A stretch of 64,000 bases of DNA from Branchiostoma floridae (taxonomy: Eukaryota; Chordata; Leptocardii; Amphioxiformes; Branchiostomatidae): the NCBI RefSeq assembly GCF_000003815.2, contig NC_049979.1:14380567-14444566 (forward strand). Direction: 5' to 3'. The position numbers and the translations under genes are program-made. How positions within the stretch are numbered: position 1 is the first letter of the stretch; each line of letters opens with the position of its first letter. The notes below the pieces were generated by a model, which was given only the letters and a program-made list of their open reading frames with translations, was not told the origin of the DNA and did not search any database. This document shows, in pieces, positions 27,001-38,913 of this stretch.

Positions 27001-30000
27001 GCATTGCTTCCTGTGTGCTTTAAAGGGAAGAGAGGTCAATTACGTCAAGAACTAGCTGCTTTAGTCTTGAACTTGTGGAAACTAGAATAGATATCCTGTA
27101 AGAAACTACCGAAACACAACAGCTATCTGTAGAAGTTCCCTTCATGAAAGTCCGGGCCATCTGTTCCTCCCAAATGCATTATACACGATTTATGTCATAG
27201 GCTAAATTTTAACCAAACTGTCAACTTAGAATAGGTTTCCTCTCTAGCTATATTGGTATTTTGCCTTCCTATTATTTTCTTATTATTTAGAAAGAATAGT
27301 AGTTGCATTGAATATTGATAGCTGGGTATGAAAGAATTTTAGATATGATTGTTTGGCCATATGGATGACATCCTCATTTTATTGCCCCTAATATTATTTT
27401 CTGAGATGAAATACAGCACTTCGGTACACACCACTGCACTATGTTTCACTGATATACAATGGTACAAAAATACGTTCGCACATATTGATGCATGTAACTA
27501 CTAATTACCAGTCATTATATATGCACAGAGTTAAATTTCTAGGTAGAGTATAACACCCAAGACTGATAGATTTAAACTTGGAATTTAAATGACTCCCGGC
27601 CCACAGATACCTGCAGTACAACAGCCAGTTGACGTCTCTCGCTGATGACGCCTTTGAGGGAATCAGGCAGCTGACTCGCCTGTAAGTTATCAACACTTTT
27701 TTCAGTTGTTTTGTATGTCACCAGGAGTTTTATTATTCATGGATTGTCAAGCCATGACGCGTTAGGTTGCTGTACGAACAAAGTCGTCTGTTTTATGGTC
27801 TATGCATGTAAAAGATAAAAGACTTTTAATGCACTGTCATTTCAGCACCAAGGCCAGAAACACCCCACGATCTCCCAATCTTCATATCACGATACCATAA
27901 AAAGGATATCTGACGTCTGAAGGACTTTTATGCATGTAATGCATTTTCTATTATCAGATTAGGTCTCCATTTCTGTACAGAGATGGATTGTCAGACGTGC
28001 GTAGCGTTACATCAAACTTTTTCCTAGTGTGTGTGAGTTAGCGCGTAAGTTGTCAAACTGTCAAACTTAATAATAAACACAACACTTCAGAACAAACTTT
28101 TGAATCTACGTCTAACTAGTCCTCTTTCATCCTTTAGTAATTAAACCAGACAACGCTAAGTTGCAGATGCTTCATGTAGCAAATTTTTTGTCCGAAACTT
28201 TGACAAATTCTCCCCTAAGTGCCCTGCCCCGTGGTACTCGGCACATAGTTTTAACGATGGGGTCCTTACTTCATCAGCACAGAACACAGGTCACCAATAT
28301 ACGCATCATCCGCGGGCCGCCTGGAGGACATGTTGAGTAGGATGACGCCCGTAAACTCTCAGCCTTGTGACTATCAACACTCTGTGCCATTTCCTAGGTC
28401 GGTCTGTAAGACACGATTGCACAATTTCCTGCCTCCATGAGTATCATTACGCACCCAATCTCGCGCCTTAGCCATCATTACCGGCGCTTCACGGATATCC
28501 ATTAGATCTACTTAGACAGGGGCTTTTAGACGACACCAACTATACTTAATAAGCCTGGCATGCTTGCGATGTTTGAGCTTCAAGAAGTCGTTTTATTACA
28601 TCACGAGATGAACAATTTTACGTTATATACGCTCACGCGCATACTTATCGTGACATCTGCTCAAAATTACAGACGTCAAGTGTGACGTGTGAAATTTCAT
28701 CCTACGGTAGTTTTATAAAGGGCTTGAAATATTATTGCAGAGACGCATTGACAAGCTACGAGCATTGTTGCGTAACGAAGCTGATCTTCCGAAAGAAAAG
28801 AGATTACATTTCTTAGGAAAGACGGACTGAAATAAATCCGCGCGCGGTGTGAAGGGAAAATAAAGTGTGTGGTCAAATCCACCGACAGCTGCGCGAGAAG
28901 GCATTTGAAATTGTTTGCAAAGATGAAGGTTACAAACGCCGCTTCTACACAAGCTATAAGTCTGCTTCTTGTCCTTTAATGGGGTTCACGCCCCTGTCTG
29001 TGCGGCACGTGATGGATCGCACCATGTTCTTAGACAGGGATTAAGTACGCACATTAACGTCCTTGCTATCATTGTGGGCACTACCACAAGACTTATCATT
29101 GAGGAGAAATGTCAAGAGGTTTAAACCAGAAGCCATTAATTTTTGCATTATGAAATGCACAAGGACGTCACTGCAAGATATCCCGAAAGACATCATTTTG
29201 AAACGATTCCGTGATTTATGAGATGCACACTTGTACTCTGCTTGTGGTAAGCGCGTCGGTTCCATTTGATGGTGTTTTAAAAGATCTTGCAATGGAGAGA
29301 AAGGTCAACAGCTTTCAAGCATAAGCCATTTATAACTGTCGTGGATATTGAACAGGTATCTTCGCATGTAGGACGTCCTTTTTCAAACTATGTAATGATG
29401 TGTGCGATGTTCTGGGTGTAGGGATAGATTTGATCATCCCATTTGATGGTGTTATGTCTGAAATGAAATATAGTGATTTCCTTGTGCTCTGTGGAGTAAA
29501 TGATGTTAATGGTGTTAGTTACATGATGATATCAATTGTAAACTCAAAGTGAAACTAGATAGCAACCTTTCATTTCGTGAGTAGGTAAACCTTACCTAAA
29601 TATTCTTTTTAGACGTGTAATTTGTTGGCATCTATAGGCAGTTAAACGCACAATTGGTTTTTAGAAATAGTTATTATAAGGTTGACTTCATTGGTGCTTA
29701 TATCATAGCAGATAGCAAAACTTTGAGTGCAAGTGGAAGTGGACCATACTTATGTTTGTCTCATCTATCGCTTTTATCAGGGGCGAAACACATAGACAAT
29801 TTGTACATTAACGTGGGGCAGACCAATTCTAGCAAACATGTAGAATAAAATTACCACTAGTTACCATGCCATGCGTGCACGAAACTTTAGGCAATATCAC
29901 AACACGCTACTGTTATGTCTAATCAATCTACTCACACATTTACGCGAGGTTATGGGCCACAAGAACCAGGTAACCCCGAGCGTCTGCCACACAACATATC

Positions 30001-32930
30001 CGAGGGCTTTGTGCAGGTTTCATTTTGAATGTTTATTTTTCTATTCTGTCTTTCTTTTGTCTGTCTGTCCGTCTACACATGGCGGTAGCCTGAATGGCGT
30101 TGATATGAACAAAAAAGCACACATATACACACGCATACATACATACATATACAATCTGCATAATCCTGAAATAAGTTAGCCATCATTACATACTAGTGTC
30201 TGCAGTCTTGTTGTTCAGATTGATTGCTTTATGGAGAAAGGAGTTCTGAAGTCTTTTTGTTCTAACTGGGGGATGGCAAAGCGTGTTTATTTCTCAATGT
30301 TCGTCCCATAGCAGTTGTTCTGGAAGGAGGGACAAGGTCATGTAGGGGATGGTGAACTACCAACATCTGTTTTGTTTGAGAGCAGCATATGCGCATCCTC
30401 ATGACATTTCATGTCTGTTGTTCTAGCGACTTGTCTGGCACGAGTATCACCAGGCTGCCCACGCGAGGGCTGCAGTCACTGACGGTCCTGACGGTCAAGG
30501 ACACGCCAACTCTCAAGGACTTTCCCGCCATCACCAACTTCTTCCTGCTGCAGGAGGCAACTCTGACGTACGCAGCGCACTGCTGCGCCTTCAAGTAAGG
30601 ACGACGCAGGGCTGAATCGTAGCTTACATATTGTCCATGAACCGATACACAGTGACTTTGCTCCCATTCATGTTTACATCAATGGTTACGACAGTAAATA
30701 GAGATCAGTCTGTAATATACATGCATTGAAAGACGTAGCAAATAGTTTACACTTTATCATTAAAGTGGCAAAGACTTAAAACCCCAAGGCTTATATCTTA
30801 GGCCCGTCATCTAAAACATAATTTATGTATACATGAGTGTGATACACGTGTCTACAGGCCTGTCTGATACACTTATGCCCCTGCAGGTACCAGAGAGCAG
30901 AGTTGCAGTTCGGCACTCAGGCGGGTACCCCGGCGGCTTGTGTCACCACAGCCACGCCGGCACCGCACCAGGGAAGCGGCGGTGTGCTTACCGGGAGGAA
31001 ACGGAGACGTGTAGGCGAGGCGTCTCGGAGCGCCGACCCGTTTAACCAGCTCTCGACCCCCGTCCCATACTCAGGTGGTGGCGGGTCGTCACTAAGCGGA
31101 GGGGGAGAACGTGTGACTTCCCAGGGAACTACACTTGCCGAGAGGACCCGAACAATAAGAGACACTGGCAGTGGCTTAGGAGGGACAACCAGTCGACGAC
31201 CAAGTACAGAGCCTGTACATACTCCACAGACTGACGGGGGAGGGTGGCCAGGAGGGGGTGGGTGGCCTGGTGAGGGGGGTTGGCCTGGTGGGGGTGTGGT
31301 GTGGCCGGGTGAGGGGGGTTGGCTGTCACCCATACCCCCTGTAGACCAAAACGTGACTGGAATCAGCTGTGGGGAAGTGGTAGATCTGCAGGAGGACTTC
31401 ACGTGCCGACCCGAACCCGACGACTTCAACCCGTGCGAGGACATCACCGGCTACGTCTGGCTGCGCGTCATCATCTGGTTCGTGTCTCTCCCGGCTGTCT
31501 TCGGAAACCTGCTGGTCGTGCTGGTGCTGCTGCTCACCAAGACCAAGATGAACGTCGCCAAGTTCCTCATTTGTAACCTAGCCTTTGCGGACTTCTGCCT
31601 GGGGTTCTACCTGCTGATGCTAGCGGCTGCAGACATTTACAGCTCACACAGCTACTACACGTGGGCCATCGTGTGGCAGACCGGCGGGGGGTGCCAGGTG
31701 GCCGGGTTCCTGACCATGTTCGGCAGCGTCCTGTCAATCTTCACGCTCACCTTCATCACGGTGGAGCGCTGGTACGCCATTACCTACGCTATCCACCTGG
31801 ACAAGAGAGTCACCATGCGCTTGGCAACTAGGGTGATGGTGTTGGGATGGATCGCTGCCATCGTTATGGGATTGCTGCCTCTGGTGGGAGTCAGCAGCTA
31901 CTCCTGGACCAGCATCTGCCTGCCGATGGACACGACCGACCCCCACGACTTGGGCTACGTCGCCACGACCATGATCATCAGTGTGCTGGCCTTCGGTCTT
32001 ATCTGTGGCTGTTACATCGGGATGTACCTCGCTGTGCGACACACGGATGGGGCCTACGGGATAGAGGCCAAAAAGAACGACGCTAAGGTGGCCAAACGGA
32101 TGGCTATTCTGGTCTTTACAGACTTCGCCTGTTGGTTCCCCATAGCACTATTTGGTATCACCGCTGCCTTCGGGCATCCTCTCATCGATGTCACGAATTC
32201 CAAGATCCTGCTGGTCATCTTCTACCCGATCAACTCGTGCGCTAACCCGTTCCTGTACGCCATCTTCACGAAAACGTTCCATCGAGACTGTGTCACGACT
32301 CTGGCGCGGTTCGGGTTCTGTCAGGCGAAGGCCATGCAGTATCGCGGCACCGTGTACTCCAACACTGCGTCTGTTGCAGGCCGCCACAGTCAGAGCACCA
32401 TGAGTTCAGTGCACAAGGTCTCCACAAAGTGTAACCATTCTCACGCGTCCTTAAAGACCCAGTGCGCGAGCTGCTCCACTCCAAAGTCAACACGGACCAT
32501 GACCAAAACGTCCATACCCATGACGTCGCTATTCAAAAGTCCCAACAGTAAGAAAACCCAGGCTGTAGAAATTAACCACACCGCCATAGTAAATGGCACC
32601 CCAAAAAACGCTAATCCAGATGGCAAGCAGACAAAAGACGAGAACGACAAGGACAAAGCTGCCATCAGGAAAAAACTGAGCATTGTAAATGAAGCGTCCG
32701 AAGGGACGTCAGTAGCCGAAGACTCGACTGTAGGTAAAGAGGCAAAAGAAGAGCCCATAGTGCTGTCGGAAGAATCTCGAAAAAAGACAGACTCTTCCGA
32801 CACACTGTCGGAGGGGTGTAGCAGTAGTAGCAGTTCTAGTAGTAGAGAAAGTATTTCAGAAAAACCTCCCCCTATCCGTGTGGACGGTGACGACACCATA
32901 ACAATATCTCTCCCCAAAACATGGATATGA
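15080..32930 (+). CDS. TSHR-like: Glycoprotein-hormone receptor (type A LGR; TSHR/FSHR/LHCGR pro-orthologue)
   Basis: Ten coding exons join without a frame break: 15080-15264, 23252-23329, 24022-24096, 24720-24791, 25114-25188, 25772-25846, 26659-26727, 27607-27681, 30427-30594, 30887-32930. The product is 971 aa. All introns are phase 2. The start gives a signal peptide (about residues 1-24) followed by the LRRNT cysteines of CPHDCDC. Exons 2-8 each encode one leucine-rich repeat of 23-26 residues. Exon 9 ends AHCCAFK, the hinge signature. Hinge cysteines C287, C288, C309, C452, C464 and C474 match the six of human TSHR, and FNPCEDITGY corresponds to the conserved FNPCEDIMGY. The 7TM core carries ERWYAI (TM3) and NSCANPFLYAIFTK (TM7). 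This family binds dimeric cystine-knot hormones at the plasma membrane and signals mainly through Gs. It is longer than human TSHR (764 aa) because of an expanded hinge and tail. Confidence 0.95.
17541..17690. mobile_element. MITE-like foldback element
   Basis: Left arm 17541-17595 (TCTGGTCTAATCTCCAAGCA, then ACGGTGC, then ATAGTATCAAA) pairs imperfectly with the reverse complement of 17636-17690. The 40-base centre carries two direct copies of AGCTGGCCAAGG at 17594-17605 and 17611-17622. There is no coding capacity. It is probably a non-autonomous DNA transposon. Confidence 0.65.
22903..22991 (+). repeat. Degenerate minisatellite, about four units
   Basis: Units resembling TCACCACAACATTGGTTT recur at roughly 20-27-base spacing. 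The first and last units are nearly identical and the second is the most diverged. Confidence 0.65.
27682..30426 (+). other. Intron 8 of the receptor gene (2.7 kb)
   Basis: Contains the diverged duplication at 29092-29458. No convincing coding exon was found between the GTAAGT donor and the TTGTTCTAG acceptor. The joined phase across the intron agrees with direct splicing of exon 8 to exon 9. Confidence 0.6.
29092..29458 (+). repeat. Diverged tandem duplication (~190-base unit)
   Basis: 29092-29275 and 29288-29458 share GAGAAA.GTCAA.AG.TTT, AAGCCATT, GGACGTC and CCATTTGATGGTGTT in the same order. Other positions are heavily diverged. Confidence 0.5.
30887..32930 (+). CDS. TSHR-like: Last receptor exon: hinge, 7TM domain and long cytoplasmic tail
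   Basis: This exon encodes residues 292-971 (the preceding codon K291 is split by the intron). Residues 292-474 are an expanded hinge: RKRRR at 328-332, Gly/Ser-rich stretches, then four WPG-type repeats at about 408-437. Seven membrane segments follow from about residue 482 to 755, including NLAFADFCLGFYLL (TM2), ERW at 584-586, SICLPMDT (second extracellular loop), AKRMAILVFTDF (TM6) and NPFLY near 744 (TM7). The tail of over 200 residues is Ser/Thr/Lys-rich, has an eight-serine run, and ends LPKTWI, a class I PDZ-type terminus. Human TSHR also ends in a PDZ ligand. That one uninterrupted exon covers hinge end plus 7TM is as in the vertebrate receptors. Confidence 0.93.
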
Positions 32931-35900
32931 TATGATAACGGGTATTGGGGCCTTCCGTCCAAGTTAATTACTACACAACACCAAGAACAGTAAAAACTTG
33001 TAGACTTGCATTAGGGAGCGAGGTCGTTTAAAAGTTTGAAGTTTTGAGGTGCCAGTGTACATGTGTACAGGTACGTTTTACACGAACTTTCCTTTATCGT
33101 GTAATTCAAAGAAAGAGTTTCTTTATTTGAAGTGCCATTCCAACTTCAAAGTAACCTGTATTTGTGGAAAGACATGATTAAAATAATTTCAGGCATATCT
33201 GAGCGATTTGGGGACTACAAACGATCAAAAACGTGCGATAGGACATTTTAATGTCCTAAATCTCATTACCAAGTTGGAACTGAGAGAAACTCCATAAACA
33301 TTGGATAGCCAGGTCTTCACCTCGAGGGGTGATACAAGGAATATTATCGAGACGGTGTGCAGACAACTACTAATAAGTGCAAGACAATTCGAGCGTCTTC
33401 ACTGGTAGAGAGAGTAGAAATAACGAACAGAAATAACACGTCTTGTTTATCAGACCTTTGGTCATTACAATGATTAGTCATTATGCTACAGTGGAGCCTT
33501 GTGAATCCATCCAAACATCCCTAGGGAGAGATCTACAGCTGTTTACCACAGATAAAAGGTATAAGACAATTAATATTGACATCAGGTCCTGGTGTTATCA
33601 GCAGTTACAACCATCAATATCGCTAATGATGACTTGAGGTTTTGTGAAATCATCTGAACATCTCCATGTGTGATAATCAAAGACTTGCCAGTGTAATCAA
33701 AGTGCATACTAATATAACTCAAGTTGTTTTTCAGACACTGCCTTAGCCTTTAAGTGGACAGACCTGTCAAATTGAATCTATGAAATCATTAGTACCTGTA
33801 AATAAACAGCTTAAATTCGCATTTGCAAAGATGAAACTTTCCCGCTGTGTTGAAAAACAAGACTGCTGCCCCAGGGTTTACGCTAGGTCGTGTTCTTGTG
33901 CAGAACACGATTATCTGGCTATTCAGCAATGCAGGATATGACAAATGGCAGGAACTGGGAGATAACATATCTTGATGAACAAACTCAATCATGCCTACAT
34001 TGTTACGTTCGAAAAGCACGTTGCCATCCAGCCACAAAGTATATACTGTGTAAAAAGTACGTAGTTTCAACATTGTCAATAACGCATAAACCAGAAGCAT
34101 TGAGAGACCTTATATTCTACAGGTGCGTATAAACCTGTACCGTACGAGAGTATTGTATGTTAGAATGGATGAAAAACAACAGGCGGATGATCTCGATGCT
34201 TAAGTTCAGAACGCGATTTCACTTACTATTATTGGGCATCACTGCTATATACAACGAACTCGATATATCTAGATTACATTAAGACGGAGGTTAACAACCT
34301 GTAAACATGGAAGTTGTGTGTCTTCTTAATGGCAAAGATTCCTGCTATCTACTAGTATTACTGGAGCACTAAGGAGTCGTAAGAGACACAATCCAAACCT
34401 AAACGACCGTTTTGCTTACAATAAGACGACGCGTAAGTGCCAAAGATGGATGAACTTGATTGTCTCTTGCAATGGACCATTACATTGGGTACCAAAAAGA
34501 AGATAAGACAATATCCAAGTCCAATGAATGCGCTGGTCTTAGGAGCCAAACGAGATTAAAGCTACCGGGCTTTCTGTCAGGATCTGTCCGGTCTCATCAC
34601 AGACGGACAGGGAGGGTGACTAAGGAGGGTTTGTCATTTTACATAGGATGGTCTCCCCGGTGGAGAACGACGAGCAATGTACTAAGGCAGTGCCCAGATG
34701 GGAAAAGGTGTACATAATGATACCACTTTTGTAAAGTTCATAGTGCATAGACATATCACATTGTTATTGTATTAGATAAGTTAGGTACATATATATGTAT
34801 ATGTTATGTATACGCAATATATCTGTGTGGCTCGATGCCTTATCACCAGTCAACATCTGACATCCGTGTAATGTAATGTATTTGTACTGGATATAACCAG
34901 CACTGTGTTTACATCTACAACTGAGGACAACAGAAAGAGACGTGTGCCGTGATATTTCTATAAACCAAGAGAATTAATATCTATTGTATATACACTGTAC
35001 ATACTGGCTAAGGCGACTTATCTATCCCATACTTCATGGTATGGCAACTATCTTTCCGAGTTGTGGTAAATACTAAGGGTCATTTTGTTGATCACGATTG
35101 CCGGTCCATGGTGTCTATATATAGTTCATGGCTGAGTAACGCACTGCAGTGATATGTGAATGTAGGGAGTGTACTTGCAAGCGCCTCGTTAGACTTTGTG
35201 ACCGCAGACCAGAATGTTGTCCCGTTCTCCGACTGATGTAGCTACGTGAGTGACGGATGATATATCACCATTACAGATTATGAACTGTTTTTGTCTCTGC
35301 GTATCCATGTGCTGTAATATACACATTCGCCAACTACTTCATCACAAAACTCAATACCACCATGCATCCACGTTAACTACTGGAAACTCGATAAGGTCCT
35401 GAATTTCAGTAACTTAGTCAAGACCTATTTAGGTTTACGGAACATGCATATCCGAACGAATAAAGGATAGGAAGACAAGCGAACAAGTTAACCATCTGAC
35501 CACTGATGGTGGCGGTATCAAGCGGGGCGTCTAGAACATGTGACTGAAAACGGCTGAGGGATGAGGCAGCCTGTGCTTGTGCTGAAGGGTCACTGGTCCA
35601 GTATTATTTGCTTGTGCCACTTGTCACTACCTGTGTTTTCTGTGGAAATTCCCTTGTCAGTGTAACGAAAAAGTGCCCCTCATCATAGGTAGAAGATGTA
35701 GAACAACCTCATGCCCAGAAGGCAACAGGCATAAGTCATCAGATTCTGTTGAATAGATGGTATTAGACCTCATCACAAGCTGATATCTCAGGGCACAGAA
35801 AAAGTCATTTAAGAAATCCTTTCTACTATATGTGATCCTGCGCCCCTACCCTCAGGGTTATCTCAAGTCGCATCTGGTAAAGCCCTGCACAAACCGATGG

Positions 35901-38900
35901 CCACGATCGCCACGCCATCTCAGCCATGAAATAGTGAGATTACGGTAAATTATGCGGGAAAGCTACATTTACTGATGTAGTTTAAGGCTTCGGGTGCAGT
36001 CCTTTACATTACTTTGGCAGGAACGAGAGAACAAATCAAGCCGACCAGTGGATATCAAATCCTTATCTTCCATTTATCAGAATTCCATTACCTTAACGGA
36101 CAGAGGTTACGTGAAATCCATTGCTTCTATGAGAGTCGCGCGCACACAGAATAACCAACTATCTCATCTGTGAGAAACAGCGCCAGTTAATCAGTCAACC
36201 TTGCTAACTGTACACCACCCTTATTTCCGGGTAATCGCTTACAATGTAAAGAGCAGCCATCCATTCAAATATAGAGTTTGACACCGGAACTTGTGCCGCT
36301 CGTGCCAATGAAGGTGGAGGGTTGGTTTGGTGTCTCAGCTGACGGGGGCATTCACAGCGTTTTCTACTTCTTTCAAATAGCGTGCGTTGCTGACAGTATG
36401 CTAAACGTTACGTGGGGCACAGAAGAAATGTTATTCATAAACGTTGTTAAAAAGAATTCAAACGTAAAGATACTGAAATAAATCATTTCATTTTGAAAGG
36501 AGGAAAACGGCAATGGATCTGAAAGGTTGAATCACTTTAATAGCTTCGCTTTTTTTGGTGAATCAAATTTTTAAAAAAGAAGTCAGAATCAGGTAAACAT
36601 CAACTCAGCCGAGTACCAATCAGTCAACCTCAGTAATGCCTCCCCCTGATTCCAGGCACAGTAAGTCATTACATCTTTACTCTCAAACAGTCAGTTGTCA
36701 TCACATCATCTTCCACCATAAATCCCTATGAATGCTGCCTGGAGGACTCTTTCACAACGCTTCGAGTGCCTGCAATGAGTAACAATCCAGGGACTGCAAG
36801 CTATACAGCTAATGTAACGTTATCATGCATCAATCGTACACCCCTGGGAAATATGAATAAAACGTTATTGCAACTTCTTGCCAGAGAGCCAATTGTAACT
36901 TAACTGGATAACGATGAAAAATCAAGATACGTATTATGAACAGCATCATGAGAAATTGGTGGCTACTCAATGAAAAATGTTTATGTAAAACAACATTTGT
37001 TGGGTATGACCTCTTTGGTGGTCGCGATTATCAAAACGTCACTTTAATGTAATACGTAGATGTACTGATTCTAACATAAGTTTGTTTTTGATCTTCTAGA
37101 TCTGTAATAATAGCGAAATCGGAGATCAGGTTAACATGATAGACAAATGTACTGGGCTAGTGTGGTGACTCTGGGAAGAATGTAAAAATGGACCCCTTCA
37201 ACAGACTTGTGCATTTTCCACAAGGCAACTTTAATGTGTGCTCCATGGATATAACAGACTACACCATACAGTGCAGTATGGGCAAATTAACAAAATATAC
37301 AGCTAACCCTCTTTGGCTGCTGAGAATATTTTCTTGTTGTATATGTCAAATATTTTGTGTACCAAAGAGTAACGTTACACATAGTTCAGCAGGTCTGGAT
37401 GCGTAGTAAACAATACAAGCAACTCTATATACGGGCCCTTCAAATGTAGAGGGAATATCAAATGGATGGCAAATGGCAATCTATAAGCAGCACACCTCAA
37501 TTGAAGCAGTTTTTGTTTTCTTACCTTTGATACATAAAAAACACAACTTGGAAATTCACAGGACACACATTTCACGTGGTGTAACACTGTTGCAACTGGC
37601 TTGCTAACAACCACTGGTGCAATAAGGTCTATTGCAATTCTGACACTGGCGCAAGATGCACTGATCTCATTGAAGGCCGAGATCAAAACATTTCCTACTC
37701 AGTAAGTAGTTTTGTACAAGTTTGCTTCATATGTAATGTGTACATTGAAACTGAATTTCACTACACTTTGTAAACATCTACAACAGCCAATAGTTTGAAG
37801 GTTTGAATACCTTTATGCAAAATGTCTTTCCCCTTAGCTTGTTTTCCTACTTTCCCTAAGACCTATAGCAACAAGGTCTAATTTTTTTCCAAGCCTTGCT
37901 ACAGAGATACATGTAATGCCTTGCTATTTCATTAACTATTTTCAAGCTGGTCACTGGAAAGGCACCTGATAGCTACATTGTTTTACTACTTCGGTGGTTT
38001 CAAATAGACAAATTTAACATAACCTAACAAACTTATTAAGTTTATCCACAATGTCAAGGCGATAAAGACTAATAACAGATTATCAGAGCTTGAATTCCAG
38101 CTTTAATATCAGCTGCTGAAGGTGTACTATTCTTACCAATACTGACATACAATACTAGTCTTACAACAATAAATATCAATCTTTCTTGCTCACATGGCAT
38201 CTGAGTGTCTGCCTTCTCCAGACATTTTCATTGCTTTTCTTTATTTTACTTTTTAACTTTCCATGAAGTACAGTACAGTTGTATGAGCATACTCACACTT
38301 TATCAATAACATGTTCAGAGTTTGATCATTTTCAGAGGTACAACAATACACAGGCTAACTTGAAGTAGATGCATTGCAAAAGTCAAAGTTGGAATCACAT
38401 CAGTTGGAGAAGATAACGTGTTCAGTTGAGTGCTGAATTTACCACAGGAATAAGCTTTTAGTCAGACGTGGCATTTCTTGTACAGAATGCAAATCCCAAC
38501 CCAGCAGGAAATGTTTGTAAGATGCAGTAAGTCAATTGTGCACCACCTTGGCTTAAATCACAATTTTAAACTGTTGCACACGATCTCCAGCCACAGACAG
38601 CCATTGGTACTACTGTGCTTAATATGGACCAAAATATTGTTCAAGCAGCACCACTTATCTGTGTAGGAATCTTTGCAAAACTTTACACAAAGGTACATTG
38701 CTAAGTACTGCCTTGAAGGATACCATACCCTGAAATTACAATTCAAATTAAGATGAAGACAGTATATGAAGGAACCACGATATTTGCTATAGCAAAGGAA
38801 CATGAAGATACAGAGCCAAGGATTTTAGTCAGTGGAGAGCATGACTGATTTTGCTGCTGCTCTCCTCCCATTACATCTGGTACATGTAGCCTGCCCCCCT

Positions 38901-38913
38901 CCCACTCCCTTCA
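32931..38913. other. Receptor 3' UTR and convergent intergenic region
   Basis: About 6 kb between two convergent genes. Candidate receptor poly(A) signals are AATAAA at 33801-33806 and 35459-35464 (+). For GTF2A1 on the minus strand, TTTATT at 38240-38245 reads AATAAA. Short open frames here show no known domain. No RNA gene was recognised. Confidence 0.5.

Noticed and set aside
30917..32962. Minus-strand and alternate-frame ORFs (up to 176 codons) over the last receptor exon
   Set aside because: They are shadows of the receptor coding sequence. Proline/histidine-rich translations come from the Gly-Trp repeat read in reverse.
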